This document shows positions 1-8,313 of a DNA stretch of 21,117 nt, in pieces; the first letter of the stretch is position 1; the number at the start of each line of letters is the position of its first letter. Below the pieces are notes generated by a model, which was not told the DNA's origin, did not search any database, and saw nothing but the letters and a program-made list of their open reading frames with translations. Made by a program: the position numbers and the translations under genes. The stretch comes from CAZXCQ01 sp964639275 (GTDB lineage: Bacteria; Desulfobacterota; DSM-4660; Desulfatiglandales; Desulfatiglandaceae), in assembly GCA_964639275.1 (NCBI GenBank), contig CAZXCQ010000092.1:1-21117 (forward strand), given 5' to 3'.

Positions 1-3000
1 CCGCTCGGGTGGGCCAGGAGTTCCTCGGGTGAGCCTGTAACCACGACTCGCCCCCCTTTGTCTCCCCCTTCAGGACGCAGGTCGATGATATAGTCGGCCT
101 CCTTGATAATCTCCATATTGTGTTCAATGACAGCAACGGTGTTCCCCCTATCCACGTGGGTCTGGAGGACCTTCAGCAGTCGCTGGACATCGGCCATGTG
201 CAGCCCGGTGGTGGGCTCATCCAGGATGTAGAGGGTGCGGCCGCCGGAGGGCTTGGTCAGCTCCTGGGCTAGCTTTATCCGCTGCGCCTCCCCACCCGAA
301 AGGCTGGGGCTTGGCTGTCCCAGGCAAAGGTAACCCAGCCCGATATCGCAGACAAACCGGATTGCCCTGCGGATGGATGGAACGGCATCAAAAAAGGCCG
401 CGGCCTCTTCAAAGGTGAGTTCCAGGACCTGTGCCATATTCTTCCCCTTGTAAGTGATCTGCAGGGTCTCGGGGTTAAATCGCTTCCCGTCACAGACCTC
501 ACAATGAATGTCTACATCGGGCAGAAAGCTCATCGCGACCTTTTGACTGCCCTGCCCCTTGCATGTACTGCACCGGCCTGCTGCCACATTAAAGGAAAAC
601 CGGCCCGGGTCATATCCCCGGGCCCTGGCCTCGGCCGTCATGGCAAAGAGTTTTCGGATATCCGAGAGAAATCCCACATAGGTGGCGGGAACGGAACGGG
701 GGGTACGGCCGATGGGGCTGTGGTCCACCTCAAGGACCCGCTCTAGATCCTCCCACCCCGCGATCCCCTTGCACCACTCATCCTCTTGGGTCTGATGCAG
801 GAGGCGCCAGTAAAGCCCTTTGTAAAGGGTCTCCTTGAGGAGGGAGGATTTGCCCGAACCAGACACCCCGGTCAGACAGATAAGTGTGCCCAGGGGAAAA
901 TCCACATTAATAGATTTTAGATTGTTGGCCCGTGCACCCAGGACACGGAGCGAGGGGAGGGCCTTGTAAGGCCTGAGGCGGCTCGTGATCCGCCTGTGCC
1001 TCTCACCAAACCAGGTGCCGGTCACCGAATCGGATACCTTTCTCAACTCCTCGAGGGTACCGCTGGCCACAACCCTCCCCCCATCCCGGCCGGCCCCTGG
1101 ACCCAGATCGATGATGGTGTCGGCCTGGCGGATGGTCTCCTCATCATGCTCCACCACCACGATGGAGTTTCCCCGTTCCTTGAGCACCCGGAGTGCATCC
1201 AGGAGTCTCTGGTTGTCCCTGGGGTGAAGACCGATGGTCGGCTCATCCAGGACATAGCAGGCGCCCGCCAGGTTTGATCCGAGCTGGGCTGCGAGCCTTA
1301 CGCGCTGTGCCTCACCGCCAGAGAGGGTGTCGCCGCTTCGACTCAGCGATAGATAGGATAAACCCAGCCGGTCCAGCAGCGAGAGACGGGTGAGGATCTC
1401 CGTCAGGATCGGCTGGGCGATGGGTGTTTCCCGGGCGTCAAACCCGATTCCCTCAAGGGTCCTTGAGAGCTGAGGGGGGGTGAGTTGCACCAGATCCCAG
1501 ATAGAGTGGTTGTCGATCTTTACGGTCACGGCCTCGGCCCTGAGGCGGCTCCCCTTGCAGCGGGGGCACACCTTTGGCTGCGATCTCCTGCCATCTTCCC
1601 CCACCCCCAACCCCTGGCACTCGCGACACGCGCCGTGGGGGCTATTAAAGGAGAAGAGCCGGGGGTCAAGGGGGGTAAGCCCTACCCCGCAATCGGGGCA
1701 GATTCCCGAGAGGCTAAAGATCTCTTCGTTTCCCTTTGAGTCCAGCACCAAAAGGCTGCCTTTTCCTTCCTCCAGTGCCGTGGCCACCACCTGATCCGGG
1801 TCCCTGGCCGGAAGCCGGCCCACCACCACTTCGATGGTGTGCTCGTGGTAACGGCTCAGTGCCATACCCTCCTTGAGGGTTGTGATGATGCCATCGATAC
1901 GGGCCTCTTTATACCCCCTCAGCAAGGCACTGGCCAGGATGTCCTTGTGAAACCCTTTGCGGCCGGCAACCCGGGGGGCCAGGACCAAGGCGGGCCTTTT
2001 GGGGTAGCGCGACCGGATCTGTGCCATCACGGCCTCGCGGGGCTGGGCCGTCAACCGCCGTCCGCACCCCGGACAGTGCTGTGCGCCGACCTTGCTGTAG
2101 AGCAGTCTCAGAAAATGGTATGCCTCGGTGAGGGTGGCCACGGTCGAGCGGCGGCTGGCATGGCTGATCCGCTGCTCGATGGCCACGGTGGGCGGGAGCC
2201 CGGATACCACGTCGACATCTGGCCGCTCAAGTACACGGACATACTGTCTTACAAAGGGCGCCAGGCTCTCCAGATAGCGACGCTGACCCTCGGCAAAGAG
2301 GATATCAAATGCCAGGCTGGACTTTCCAGAACCCGACACACCCGTAAGCACCACCAGCTGATTACGGGGGATGGAAAGACTCAAATCCTTCAGGTTGTGT
2401 TCCCGGGCCCCCCTCAGGGTAATGACCTTTTGGGCCCCTGCGGGGGGTTCTGCGACCCCCGGCCCCGGGGGCCGTCTCTTTCGAACCCGACCGTGACCAG
2501 CCATATAGGCCTTTAGAAATCGACCGGTGTGCGATTGCCTGTGCGCCGCCACCTCCTCGGGCGTTCCCGCAACCACGATCTCTCCCCCGGCATCCCCCCC
2601 CTCAGGGCCCAGATCTATCACCCAGTCCGAGGTCTTGACCACCTCCATATTGTGCTCGATGATAAGCGCCGTATGGCCACGGGCCACGAGCCCCTGGAGG
2701 GCGGCCAGGAATTTTTGGATGTCGTGAAAATGGAGTCCTGTGGTTGGCTCATCAAAGATAAAGAGCCGGGCGGACCCCTCACCGCCCTTTATGTACCGGG
2801 AGAGCTTGAGACGCTGGGCCTCACCCCCTGAAAGTGTGTTGATGGGCTGGCCAAGGCTGATGTAACCAAGACCGACCTGGACCATGGGATCAAGCGCGGC
2901 TCTTATCCTGGGCTGATCCTCAAAAAAGGCGAGCGCCTGATCCACTGTCATGGAGAATATATCGTGGATGTTTTTGCCCCGGTATCTGACCGCCAGGACA

Positions 3001-5261
3001 TCCTTTTCAAAACGTTTCCCCCCACAATCCGGGCAGGTGATAAAGACATCCGAGAGAAACTGCATCTCCACCTTTTCAAAGCCTTCTCCCTGGCAGGTCG
3101 CACACCGGCCCGGTCGCGTGTTAAAGGAGAAATGGGTGGTTTCCAGACCCATTTCGCGGGCCTCGGGGGTCTGGGCCAGGAGGCTGCGGACAGGGTCCAT
3201 GGCACTGGTGTAGGTCAGAGAATTGGCCCTGGGGGTCCGGCCGATGGGCCTCTGGTCCACCAGCACCACATCGGCGATCTGCCCCAGGCCCTTGATCGCC
3301 CTATACGCACCGGGGCGTCCCTGTGGACTCCCCTTTGCCCATTTGACCGCCTTATAGAGGATCTCTTCGGCAAGCGATGACTTGCCCGAGCCCGATACCC
3401 CTGTTAGACACACAAAGAGCCCGAGGGGGATATGGACATCAATCCCCTTGAGGTTGTGGGCCGATGCCCCCTCGATGACCAGCCACTTCCCCTCATCCGG
3501 TCTCCTTCGATCTTCCGGGAGCGCGATTTTCCGCTTGCCCTTGAGGTATTCACCGGTAAGCGAACCGCTTATCTCCGCCGTGGGCCCGAAATAGACCACC
3601 TGACCGCCCTGTTCACCGGCCCTCGGGCCCAGGTCCAGGATAAGATCGCTCTGACGGATGATCTCAGGATCGTGCTCCACGACGACTACGGTGTTCTGGT
3701 GATCCCTCAGCCCCCTCAAGATTCGCGTAAGACGATGACTGTCACGGGGGTGGAGGCCGATGCTCGGCTCATCCAGGACATAAAGGGTGTCTGACAGAGA
3801 TGCACCAAGGGCCGAGGCCAGGGCGACCCGCTGGACCTCACCCCCCGAAAGTGTCCGGGACTGTCGATCCAGGGTGAGGTAGTCCAGCCCAACGTCCCGG
3901 AGGTAACCGAGCCTGCCCCGCACCTCATTTATGAGCAGTTGGCTGGCCTCATCCCTTTTGGCCGCCCCTAGCGTCTCAAAGAAGTGGTATGCCTCACCCA
4001 CGCTGAGGGCGTAGACCTCACCGATATTTGCTCCACCGAGTCGATACAGCAAGGCCTCTCTCTTAAACCGTGTCCCGCCGCAATCCGTGCACACCCGGTA
4101 GCTGCGATAGCGGGAGAGAAACACGCGGACGTGCATCTTGTAGGTCTTTCTCTCAAGCCACCGGAAAAAGCCCCGGATCCCATAGAATTCGGGTGTCCCT
4201 TCGATTATGGCGGTCTTCTGGGACTTTGTGAGCTCTTGAAAAGGTATGTCAGTGGGTATCTTCCCGTGCCGGCAAAAGGCCATGAGATCCCAGAGTTCCA
4301 TCCGCTGACTTGACTCATCCCCCCAGGGCCTGATGGCACCCTCTTCGATCGAGAGCCGGGGGTCCGGGATGACCAGGTCCAGGTCAAGATCGATGACCCG
4401 GCCAAAGCCCCGGCAGGCCTCGCAGGCACCCACCGGGCTGTTAAATGAAAAAAGATTGGGCGAGGACCCCGGATAGGTAATCCCGCAGTGGGCGCATTGG
4501 AGCGAATCGCTAAAAGACAGGCGTTTCTCAGGCCCGACCCACACATCCGCCCTCCCCTTACCAAAACCGAAGGCCTGCTCCAGCGAATCCACGATGCGGG
4601 TCCGATCCCGTTCCCTCAGGACGACACGGTCCATGATTACATGAAGCACCTCAGGCCCGCTGCCCGGACCCCACCCCTCCAGGGGGATGACCTCTCCTTC
4701 CAGAAAGAGGCGGGTAAAGCCCATGCGGCCCAGTGTGACGCGGACCTCACGCGCCGGGGTCCCGTTGACGGGGAAAGGGAAGGTGATCACCATCCGGGAT
4801 CCTTCTGGCAGGCCTCTCAGGGCCCCCCACGCGAGCTCGGGGTTTTCGGGTATCACGGGCCTGCCGCAGCCCCTGCAGTGGAGTTGGCCGAGCCGGGCAT
4901 AGAGCAGTTTTACATAATCGGTGATCTCGGTCATGGTGCCGACTGTGGAACGGGAGGTGCGCACCGGATCCTTTTGATCGATGGCGATGGCAGGGGGAAT
5001 TCCCTCGATCCCCTCCACAAGGGGCCGGTCCATACGCTCCATAAACTGCCGGGCATAGGGTGAAAAGGTCTCCACATACCGGCGTTGCCCCTCTGCATAG
5101 AGGGTATCAAAGGCCAGAGAGGATTTCCCCGACCCGCTTACGCCGGTAATCACGGTGATGTGATTCAGGGGGATTTCAAGGTTCAGGTCCTTGAGATTGT
5201 TCTGCCTGGCACCCTTGATCCGAATGCTCTGATAAGACACCTTATTTCTTTTACCTCTCAT
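1..5261 (-). CDS. uvrA: Double-length (tandem) excinuclease ABC subunit UvrA, 3' end cut by window edge
   Basis: DNA-damage recognition ATPase of nucleotide excision repair, which loads UvrB at lesions. The frame from ATG at 5261 stays open to the window edge (over 1,753 codons; one UvrA is about 940). Unit 1 spans about residues 1-918: Walker A GVSGSGKSS with Lys46, zinc cysteines 256/259/280/283, signature LSGGEVQR near 475, second Walker A Lys627, zinc cysteines 720/723/743/746, signature near 814. A Pro/Gly/Arg-rich linker follows (about 919-945). Unit 2 repeats the set: Walker A Lys980, cysteines 1188/1191/1212/1215, signature near 1314, Walker A Lys1471, cysteines 1564/1567/1587/1590, signature near 1655. 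All four Walker A lysines fall in the same frame. Unit 2 lacks about 100 residues that unit 1 has after the first zinc module. Double-length UvrA is known from Chlamydia. The start is directly preceded by a repeat arm, with only a weak GAGAAG as ribosome-binding site. It lies 45 nt after trmL. Confidence 0.95.
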   Translation of the reverse strand, partial: MRGKRNKVSYQSIRIKGARQNNLKDLNLEIPLNHITVITGVSGSGKSSLAFDTLYAEGQRRYVETFSPYARQFMERMDRPLVEGIEGIPPAIAIDQKDPVRTSRSTVGTMTEITDYVKLLYARLGQLHCRGCGRPVIPENPELAWGALRGLPEGSRMVITFPFPVNGTPAREVRVTLGRMGFTRLFLEGEVIPLEGWGPGSGPEVLHVIMDRVVLRERDRTRIVDSLEQAFGFGKGRADVWVGPEKRLSFSDSLQCAHCGITYPGSSPNLFSFNSPVGACEACRGFGRVIDLDLDLVIPDPRLSIEEGAIRPWGDESSQRMELWDLMAFCRHGKIPTDIPFQELTKSQKTAIIEGTPEFYGIRGFFRWLERKTYKMHVRVFLSRYRSYRVCTDCGGTRFKREALLYRLGGANIGEVYALSVGEAYHFFETLGAAKRDEASQLLINEVRGRLGYLRDVGLDYLTLDRQSRTLSGGEVQRVALASALGASLSDTLYVLDEPSIGLHPRDSHRLTRILRGLRDHQNTVVVVEHDPEIIRQSDLILDLGPRAGEQGGQVVYFGPTAEISGSLTGEYLKGKRKIALPEDRRRPDEGKWLVIEGASAHNLKGIDVHIPLGLFVCLTGVSGSGKSSLAEEILYKAVKWAKGSPQGRPGAYRAIKGLGQIADVVLVDQRPIGRTPRANSLTYTSAMDPVRSLLAQTPEAREMGLETTHFSFNTRPGRCATCQGEGFEKVEMQFLSDVFITCPDCGGKRFEKDVLAVRYRGKNIHDIFSMTVDQALAFFEDQPRIRAALDPMVQVGLGYISLGQPINTLSGGEAQRLKLSRYIKGGEGSARLFIFDEPTTGLHFHDIQKFLAALQGLVARGHTALIIEHNMEVVKTSDWVIDLGPEGGDAGGEIVVAGTPEEVAAHRQSHTGRFLKAYMAGHGRVRKRRPPGPGVAEPPAGAQKVITLRGAREHNLKDLSLSIPRNQLVVLTGVSGSGKSSLAFDILFAEGQRRYLESLAPFVRQYVRVLERPDVDVVSGLPPTVAIEQRISHASRRSTVATLTEAYHFLRLLYSKVGAQHCPGCGRRLTAQPREAVMAQIRSRYPKRPALVLAPRVAGRKGFHKDILASALLRGYKEARIDGIITTLKEGMALSRYHEHTIEVVVGRLPARDPDQVVATALEEGKGSLLVLDSKGNEEIFSLSGICPDCGVGLTPLDPRLFSFNSPHGACRECQGLGVGEDGRRSQPKVCPRCKGSRLRAEAVTVKIDNHSIWDLVQLTPPQLSRTLEGIGFDARETPIAQPILTEILTRLSLLDRLGLSYLSLSRSGDTLSGGEAQRVRLAAQLGSNLAGACYVLDEPTIGLHPRDNQRLLDALRVLKERGNSIVVVEHDEETIRQADTIIDLGPGAGRDGGRVVASGTLEELRKVSDSVTGTWFGERHRRITSRLRPYKALPSLRVLGARANNLKSINVDFPLGTLICLTGVSGSGKSSLLKETLYKGLYWRLLHQTQEDEWCKGIAGWEDLERVLEVDHSPIGRTPRSVPATYVGFLSDIRKLFAMTAEARARGYDPGRFSFNVAAGRCSTCKGQGSQKVAMSFLPDVDIHCEVCDGKRFNPETLQITYKGKNMAQVLELTFEEAAAFFDAVPSIRRAIRFVCDIGLGYLCLGQPSPSLSGGEAQRIKLAQELTKPSGGRTLYILDEPTTGLHMADVQRLLKVLQTHVDRGNTVAVIEHNMEIIKEADYIIDLRPEGGDKGGRVVVTGSPEELLAHPS

Positions 5262-5262
5262 C

Positions 5263-5286
5263 GTAACTTCTCAAAAACCGGGGGAG
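5263..5286. repeat. Single arm of the palindromic repeat, in the uvrA leader
   Basis: The segment begins GTAACTTCTCAAAAACC and continues into a G run. It closely matches the arms of the 109-bp element at 18569-18677 (18569-18592 and the reverse complement of 18655-18677). No second arm is present nearby, so this is a solo or truncated copy. It begins two bases upstream of the uvrA start codon and therefore supplies most of the trmL-uvrA spacer, including the only Shine-Dalgarno-like bases (GAGAAG on the minus strand). Confidence 0.6.
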
Positions 5287-5306
5287 GGTGAGTGGATTCC
5301 GGTCCG

Positions 5307-5804
5307 TTAGAACCTTCCCATCTTGTGGAGGTGATGATAGGCCACTATCCCAACCGCGGTTGAGAGGTTCAGGCTTCGGACATTGCCCCATATGGGTATG
5401 GCATAACACGGATATCTTTCTCTGATATGCTCCGGGAGCCCCAGGGTCTCCCGGCCAAAAAGGAGATAATCGCCATGGTTCACCTCTGCAAGGGTATAGG
5501 CAAGCGGGGCATGGCGACTAAAGACAAAGAGTTTCCCGTTTCCACTCATATCTTCCAAAAATGTCTCGAGACTTGGATGGTGCCGGACATCAACCTCATG
5601 CCAGTAGTCCAATCCCGCCCGCTTGAGGTGTTTGTCGTCTATCCTAAAACCGAGGGGATGGATCAAATGGAGCACCAGTTCGGCAGCCCCGCACAGGCGG
5701 GCGATATTACCGGTGTTGGCCGGTATCTCGGGTTGATAGAGGACCACATGGAGGGGAGGGTCATCAAGTGCCCGATGTTTGATCGCGGTGATGGGACGTC
5801 TCAT
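5307..5804 (-). CDS. trmL: tRNA (cytidine(34)-2'-O)-methyltransferase TrmL (SPOUT family)
   Basis: A 165-residue protein, the usual length for TrmL/CspR. By family knowledge it 2'-O-methylates the wobble nucleotide of certain tRNA-Leu species using S-adenosylmethionine, working as a homodimer with a trefoil-knot fold. Seen in the sequence: YQPEIPANTGNIARLCGA near residues 23-40, GFRIDDKHLKRAGLDYW near the middle, FGRETLGLP as the first knot motif, and IPIWGNVRSLNLSTAVGIV as the SAM-binding C-terminal motif. ATG at 5804 is the only sensible start; the ribosome-binding site is weak. The N-terminal extension of about 15 residues before the beta strand HVVLYQPE is slightly longer than in E. coli. 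It sits 21 nt downstream of the GAF gene and 45 nt upstream of uvrA, so the three could be co-transcribed. Confidence 0.93.
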   Translation of the reverse strand: MRRPITAIKHRALDDPPLHVVLYQPEIPANTGNIARLCGAAELVLHLIHPLGFRIDDKHLKRAGLDYWHEVDVRHHPSLETFLEDMSGNGKLFVFSRHAPLAYTLAEVNHGDYLLFGRETLGLPEHIRERYPCYAIPIWGNVRSLNLSTAVGIVAYHHLHKMGRF

Positions 5805-5825
5805 GATCTTGCCAGACCGACCTGC

Positions 5826-6362
5826 TCAGTCTTTCTTATTCATGGATTGGGCCTTGCGGAGTTCGCCTATGACCACCCGGTCAATGGCCAGACAGCTCAG
5901 CTTGCCAAGGCTGTACAAGACCGCCATCTCGTCGTGGGTCGGGATCTTTGGGGAGGAATAATAGACCCTCAGGATACTGTAGGTGGTCTCGTTTACCGTA
6001 AAGGGAATACCGATCACGGATGATACCCCTTCTTTTCTGGCGGCCTCAAGGTTCTCGATTCGAGGATCATTTTCAAAATCATTTATGATGATGGTATCGC
6101 CCTGCATGATCTCGGTGATGCTCCTTCCATGGTCTATGGCCCCGGAGCTCAGGTATGCCTTGCTGAGGCCATAGCTGGATATCACCTTGAGATCAAAGGT
6201 CCCATGTTCAAGGACCCGGATGGTGCTGCCTTTGGCCCCGGTGAGGTCGGTGGCCAGGGAAACGATAAAATGGAGGACATCTTCGAGGTCTTCTTCCTGA
6301 TAGACATCGTCAATTACCCTGACAAGGGCATAGAAATAGGTATCCAGGATATCCTTTTCCAT
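5826..6362 (-). CDS. GAF-domain protein without an output domain
   Basis: A 178-residue soluble protein. An N-terminal helix (about residues 1-35, acidic, DDVYQEEDLEDVL) leads into one GAF domain (about 25-165), recognised by the run LATDLTGAKGSTIRVLE, the GLSKAYLSSGAIDHGRSIT segment, the NDFENDPRI motif, GVSSVIGIPF and a closing strand YSILRVYYSS. GAF domains bind small molecules such as cyclic nucleotides or act as redox or light sensors, but no kinase, GGDEF, HD or DNA-binding output follows. Only one cysteine is present, so free-methionine-sulfoxide reductase activity, which needs a cysteine pair, is unlikely. I chose ATG at 6362 because AAGGAG lies at proper spacing before it; an in-frame start eight codons upstream has none. 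Ligand and role are unknown. Confidence 0.8.
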   Translation of the reverse strand: MEKDILDTYFYALVRVIDDVYQEEDLEDVLHFIVSLATDLTGAKGSTIRVLEHGTFDLKVISSYGLSKAYLSSGAIDHGRSITEIMQGDTIIINDFENDPRIENLEAARKEGVSSVIGIPFTVNETTYSILRVYYSSPKIPTHDEMAVLYSLGKLSCLAIDRVVIGELRKAQSMNKKD

Positions 6363-6509
6363 TCCGTCTTCTCCTTTCGACCCCAATCTTCAAACGAGGC
6401 TTTGCCTCAAACCCATGGCCCGGAAGGCGGGGCCCTCCCCTGAGAAACGCGAGATTTGGGTTCAAACAACCATCTGGAGAGGGAACAAAGGAGGGCCAAA
6501 AAGCGGTGT

Positions 6510-6531
6510 AGATGAGACCTCCGGTCTATCT
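6510..6531 (-). terminator. Possible weak terminator hairpin at the end of the 5'-nucleotidase gene
   Basis: An inverted repeat pairs AGAT-G-AGACC with GGTCT-ATCT around a three-base loop, with one bulged G. It overlaps the stop codon of the phosphoesterase gene (TAG at 6526-6528). On the minus strand it is followed about nine bases later by a run of five T. This is weaker than a classical intrinsic terminator. The spacer beyond it (6363-6509) also holds a small GAGGC/GCCTC hairpin near 6390-6410 and no gene. Confidence 0.35.
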
Positions 6532-8019
6532 CACGATCCGGATCCTATTCTGCCCCTGGCTCGGATAATCGATGACCTGCAGGTGCCGGGCGTATTCTAT
6601 CAACGCTTCATAATCCAGTAGATCCGTCTTTTTCCATCGAACTGAACCCGGTTTCAGGTGAAGATATTTTTCCATGTTTTCGGGAAGCGTGCAATAGGAA
6701 TTGTGTGTCAGGGTATACGTGCGATCCGGAGAGACGGGGACTCCTCCGATCTTGACCTCCGTCACCCGTTTGCCCGGTGGCTGCCGGAGATCCATCTGGT
6801 AGGTTAGACCCGAGACCTGATTACGAAAATGTACGGCATCACCTTCAAGGATCTTGATGATCTGTGCCCCGGTCAGCCTTCCCACGACCAGGCGGTTCTG
6901 AAAGGGGGTGATACTCCTCAACTGGCCCTCTTTGAGCTCAAAGGATTCACCCGGATAGACCCGACAGTCCATCCTCAGGGAACTGCTGTTGGTCATGGCG
7001 ACATCTGCCTTGGTTGCCCATCTGAAGGCATCGGTCACAAAATCGCCGAGGCTGTTTTCCTGATCGCGCAGATAGGTGCCCAGCAGGGACTGCTTCAGGA
7101 TAGCCACGGTCTCTCCGTTCAATTGATCTACCTTTTCCTTGACCCGCATGGCCACATGTTCCAAGGGGGTGGGCTTTAGGGCCTTGATCCGGTTTTCAAG
7201 CGATAATATCCTGCCCCCTGCCACAAGGAGACCCACCTGCCCGTAGAATTCATTCATGGCCCCTGCTTGAAGGATATAGATCCCATTGACAACAAGGGGT
7301 TTTTTGAGGACCACGTGGTTATGCCCCGATAGGATCATATCCACGCCGAGTTCGGATGGCAGTTTGGATGCCAGTCTGATGATGTTGGACAATTGGTCAT
7401 GGACCATGAGGATCGTAAGGTCCAGGCTTCCCATCCGCGGCAAAAACCGTTTGATGGCCTCCAGCTTGGGGATGACGTCCAAGTTCTTCTTTGAAATGTT
7501 CTTCAGGAGATGTTGTCGATCTTCGATCAGCAGCCCCATAAAGCCGACCCTTAATCCCTCCCGGGTCTCTATGGTCTTGGAGGCGATGTAATAGGGGGTG
7601 TTATCCCGGGTCACGAGGTTGGCACAGAGGAGCCCCGAGGAGAAAGAACCGGGCTCCGGCACCCCATAGTCGAATTCGTGGTTCCCTGCCGAGATGAGGA
7701 TCCTGTCTCCAACCCCTTGATCAGCCATCTGTTGCCAGAAGTGATTCCAGATAGACAACTCTGCTTTGCCCTTCATCTCCTCGGGGAGGTAGGGGCCGGT
7801 AAAAAGGTCACCAGAGACCGCATAGAAGGAACTGGACTCTTTTCGAAATAGCGGTGTGAGGATTCGGGCCATCTCGGCCATCCCCTGCCGCGTGGAAGAG
7901 GGGAAGATCCAGCCGTGAAGGTCATTCTGATACACGATGGTCACTGTCTCTCCGGCCGCTGCCGGGGCTACAAACACAAACAAAAACAGGGTAAGAAACC
8001 GAAAAATGCGATATTTCAT
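6526..8019 (-). CDS. Exported 5'-nucleotidase / 2',3'-cyclic phosphodiesterase family metallophosphoesterase (UshA-like)
   Basis: A 497-residue protein predicted to act outside the cytoplasmic membrane on nucleotides or related phosphoesters. ATG at 8019 is preferred because it begins a clean signal peptide (MKYRIFRF, a hydrophobic stretch, then APAAA before GE at about residues 22-23); the open frame extends 30 codons upstream but that stretch is not a convincing N-terminus. The N-terminal calcineurin-like domain carries NDLHG (32-36), SGD (69-71), GNHEFDYG (112-119), VHDQ (about 206) and GHNH (232-235), which together hold the dimetal ligands. The C-terminal substrate-recognition domain begins near residue 290, with LGDFVTDAFRWATKADVAMT and ITPFQNRLVVGRLTG. 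No C-terminal anchor is visible. The precise substrate cannot be read from sequence. It lies 90 nt after the Cys-rich gene. Confidence 0.88.
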   Translation of the reverse strand: MKYRIFRFLTLFLFVFVAPAAAGETVTIVYQNDLHGWIFPSSTRQGMAEMARILTPLFRKESSSFYAVSGDLFTGPYLPEEMKGKAELSIWNHFWQQMADQGVGDRILISAGNHEFDYGVPEPGSFSSGLLCANLVTRDNTPYYIASKTIETREGLRVGFMGLLIEDRQHLLKNISKKNLDVIPKLEAIKRFLPRMGSLDLTILMVHDQLSNIIRLASKLPSELGVDMILSGHNHVVLKKPLVVNGIYILQAGAMNEFYGQVGLLVAGGRILSLENRIKALKPTPLEHVAMRVKEKVDQLNGETVAILKQSLLGTYLRDQENSLGDFVTDAFRWATKADVAMTNSSSLRMDCRVYPGESFELKEGQLRSITPFQNRLVVGRLTGAQIIKILEGDAVHFRNQVSGLTYQMDLRQPPGKRVTEVKIGGVPVSPDRTYTLTHNSYCTLPENMEKYLHLKPGSVRWKKTDLLDYEALIEYARHLQVIDYPSQGQNRIRIVR

Positions 8020-8109
8020 CTCACTAACCCCTGATGATGGAAAAGTTGTTAACAGGGAAGAAAGGCAACATCTCAATAAGCAGGGGGAACAGAGAAAGGC
8101 CTTTCGCAA

Positions 8110-8313
8110 TCAAAATGGCCTCAGGGCACCGCAGTCAGGGCATTGCCAGTTGACCCCGCTACAGGTGAAACCCCACAGATTTTCTTCCATACAGGAATTG
8201 CAGATCTGAAAATCACAGGTGCAGGTCCAACAAAAGGGCTGTTCCCTGCCGCAACAGGTGCAAACATATTCCCTCTTCCTCCGCCTTCTTTTGGTGTTCT
8301 GATCCTGGTTCAC
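8110..8313 (-). CDS. Small cysteine-rich (zinc-ribbon-like) protein of unknown function
   Basis: A 67-residue protein with a GTG start at 8313, preceded by a G-rich GGGGTAGGG that can serve as ribosome-binding site. A basic N-terminus (KRRRRKREYV) is followed by nine cysteines arranged CTCC, CWTCTC, CNSC and CPDC with a single C in FTCSG between the last two; the ending is CPDCGALRPF. The pairs look like one or two zinc-binding knuckles, and the basic patch suggests nucleic-acid contact; both are inferences. I do not recognise a characterised family. The ordered motif content makes a real gene far more likely than a chance frame. It is upstream of the exported phosphoesterase in the same direction. 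Confidence 0.65.
   Translation of the reverse strand: MNQDQNTKRRRRKREYVCTCCGREQPFCWTCTCDFQICNSCMEENLWGFTCSGVNWQCPDCGALRPF

Noticed and set aside
1839..2516. A 225-codon plus-strand open frame
   Set aside because: It is antisense to the UvrA linker and second unit, where all zinc, Walker and signature motifs are on the minus strand; the long frame is a by-product of GC-rich coding sequence.
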